A DNA stretch of 64,000 nt. Source: Lentilactobacillus raoultii. GTDB taxonomy: Bacteria; Bacillota; Bacilli; Lactobacillales; Lactobacillaceae. Shown in pieces: positions 62,951 through 64,000 of the stretch. The DNA is taken from contig NZ_LS422986.1 in assembly GCF_900411375.1 (NCBI RefSeq), positions 186,001 through 250,000 of the forward strand. The letters run 5' to 3'. Each line of letters opens with the position of its first letter. The first letter of the stretch is position 1. The position numbers and the translations under genes were made by a program. The notes under the pieces are model-generated. The model saw only the letters and a program-made list of their open reading frames with translations, ran no database searches and was not told the origin of the DNA.

Positions 62951-63787
62951 CTAGTTGATTACTCGTCTCATCGTTCCGTTAGTCTCATTATACCAACTGG
63001 GAGCGTTTAGTGATGTAATACCAACGCCACCGGTATCCGATTGGCCGTGGTCATGCAAGAATAGGTGATCACCCAGATAGATGGCAACGTGTGAATTGAC
63101 CTGTCCTCTAGCATTTGTGAAAAAGAAAAGATCACCGCGCTTCATGTGATGAAAACTAACCGGCTTACCCATTGTCACCAAGGTGAAAGTTGTGACACTA
63201 TCCAAGTTGCCAAGAGTGATACCGGCCTTGCTGTAGCAATACCTGACAAAAGAGGAACAGTCGAATCGGTGGTGATTGATATCGGTTAAGTTTCGACCGC
63301 CACCATAATCATATTTGGAATGCCCGACCAATTTTAGTCCCGCATTAATGGCCGCTTCAATTTGTGGTTGATGGCCTCTGAGTGCGCTTAGATCACGAAA
63401 ACGGATTTGCTGCGCACTGATCCAATAGGATTGGTGATTCTGTGTAAATTTGATATAGCCGGCTCGCTGATTATGATTTAAATCATCTCGAACCTGACCG
63501 ATAATGGCCGCCTTTAAATAATGGGCGGCCGCGGTTCCTAGATAATGTGACCCCTTAGTGCCGGCCGGGGCTGAATAAAGTTTGGCATTATCAGTTGTAA
63601 TAGTTAGTTTGTACGGGAAACGATAGGCCTGATAAACATGATTGGGAACAATTGCCTGTTTAACATCCATAATCGGGGCCGGTGTATCATTAGGATCCCA
63701 TGTCGCTTTAACAAAAATGGCACTTATACCAATCAGGACGATTAAGCTCAGTCCCCAAGTTATTAATTTTCGATGTTTTGTTATCAT
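62951..63787 (-). CDS. NlpC/P60-family cell wall hydrolase
   Basis: 278 residues. An N-terminal membrane anchor or signal (LITWGLSLIVLIGISAIFV), a middle region (about 50-150) similar in style to SH3-like wall-binding segments, and a C-terminal NlpC/P60 domain. The catalytic Cys lies in HRFDCSSFVRYCYSKAG near 180, the His in NSHVAIYLGDH near 240, and the third residue is a His in LHDHGQ. It probably cuts peptidoglycan peptides. ATG 63787 follows GAGGGTGG. Confidence 0.83.
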   Translation of the reverse strand: MITKHRKLITWGLSLIVLIGISAIFVKATWDPNDTPAPIMDVKQAIVPNHVYQAYRFPYKLTITTDNAKLYSAPAGTKGSHYLGTAAAHYLKAAIIGQVRDDLNHNQRAGYIKFTQNHQSYWISAQQIRFRDLSALRGHQPQIEAAINAGLKLVGHSKYDYGGGRNLTDINHHRFDCSSFVRYCYSKAGITLGNLDSVTTFTLVTMGKPVSFHHMKRGDLFFFTNARGQVNSHVAIYLGDHLFLHDHGQSDTGGVGITSLNAPSWYNETNGTMRRVIN

Positions 63788-63888
63788 TTTAGCCACCCTC
63801 ACCCAGATAAAGTTATTAGTTTATTTTTAGCATGATAAGCAGAGGCTGACGATAATTTTGATATAAACTTATTGCTTTCTTAGAAAAG

Positions 63889-64000
63889 GTGAGTGGCCGA
63901 AGATTTAAATCAACCCAAAAATTGTCATTGGACGGTTTGACCACCAGTGAGTATGATGATGACAAGTACCATCACTTAAAACCTGAGACAATGAAAGGAA
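63889..64000 (+). CDS. Possible N-terminal part of a gene running off the right edge
   Basis: From GTG 63889 a frame stays open for 37 codons to the window end (SGRRFKSTQKLSLDGLTTSE, then YDDDKYHHLKPETMKG). There is no clear ribosome binding site at good distance. The reading is polar and not recognised. It may start elsewhere or not be a gene. Confidence 0.3.
   Translation, partial: MSGRRFKSTQKLSLDGLTTSEYDDDKYHHLKPETMKG

Noticed and set aside
1-64000. CRISPR arrays, tRNA or rRNA genes, prophage or plasmid replication modules
   Set aside because: No regularly spaced repeats, no recognisable tRNA arms or rRNA motifs, and no phage structural or integrase genes; the DUF536-like gene alone is not evidence of a plasmid.

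Overview
The window looks like chromosomal DNA of a heterofermentative lactobacillus, most likely the genus Lentilactobacillus (buchneri group). The grounds are moderate GC content, strong AGGAGG-type ribosome binding sites, frequent TTG and GTG starts, T-box leaders for amino-acid genes, and an aminotransferase-fold protein that agrees closely with the isoleucine 2-epimerase described from Lactobacillus buchneri. I recognised no rRNA, tRNA, CRISPR array or prophage.

Layout. 1-3.6 kb: end of a membrane protein, gapN on the minus strand, and a GPH sugar symporter. 3.6-11.9 kb: a phosphate-starvation region with an orphan PhoP-like regulator, pstS-pstC-pstA-pstB-pstB-phoU, a 33-residue membrane peptide and a secreted PAP2 acid phosphatase. 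Two promoters carry identically built PHO-box arrays. 12-20.3 kb: antiporter, T-box-controlled brnQ, nucleoside deoxyribosyltransferase, Bcr/CflA exporter, isoleucine 2-epimerase and an APC permease. 20.7-25.5 kb: a DUF536-like protein, then metNIQ with a diacetyl/acetoin reductase behind a methionine T-box, then two tandem copies of a structured 122-nt element. 25.5-31 kb: pheB-thrB-thrC diverging from hom-lysC. 31-33.5 kb: divergent mmuP and mmuM. 33.7-39 kb: a sedolisin, an acetyltransferase, a DHA2 exporter and a hydroxyacyl-CoA dehydrogenase. 39.2-41.1 kb: a YtrA-type GntR/ABC operon. 41.3-43.1 kb: a probable zinc-starvation operon with cysteine-free ribosomal proteins L33 and S14. 43.2-45.5 kb: a cst-type persulfide operon with CstR. 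45.6-54 kb: an S66 peptidase, a broken exporter gene, a racemase-like protein and two ABC transporters with a lipoprotein. 54.2-56.8 kb: HIT protein, CPBP protease, XRE/TPR regulator and SRPBCC protein. 56.9-59.1 kb: a MazE/PemK-type toxin-antitoxin pair split by a TnpB-only IS605-type element. 59.1-64 kb: a regulator/exporter pair with a large palindromic operator, a CPBP protein and an NlpC/P60 hydrolase.

How parts work together. The phosphate block joins uptake (PstSCAB, PhoU) with release of phosphate outside the cell (secreted phosphatase) under one promoter design. Methionine and S-methylmethionine are covered by metNIQ and mmuP/mmuM. Branched-chain amino acids are covered by brnQ and isoleucine 2-epimerase. 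The threonine genes form a divergent pair with overlapping promoters.

Four genes carry frame-disrupting lesions: pstA, an MFS exporter, an ABC permease and a lipoprotein. Three look like single-base indels and one is a 10-bp tandem duplication. Read-level checking would show whether these are assembly errors or real gene decay.
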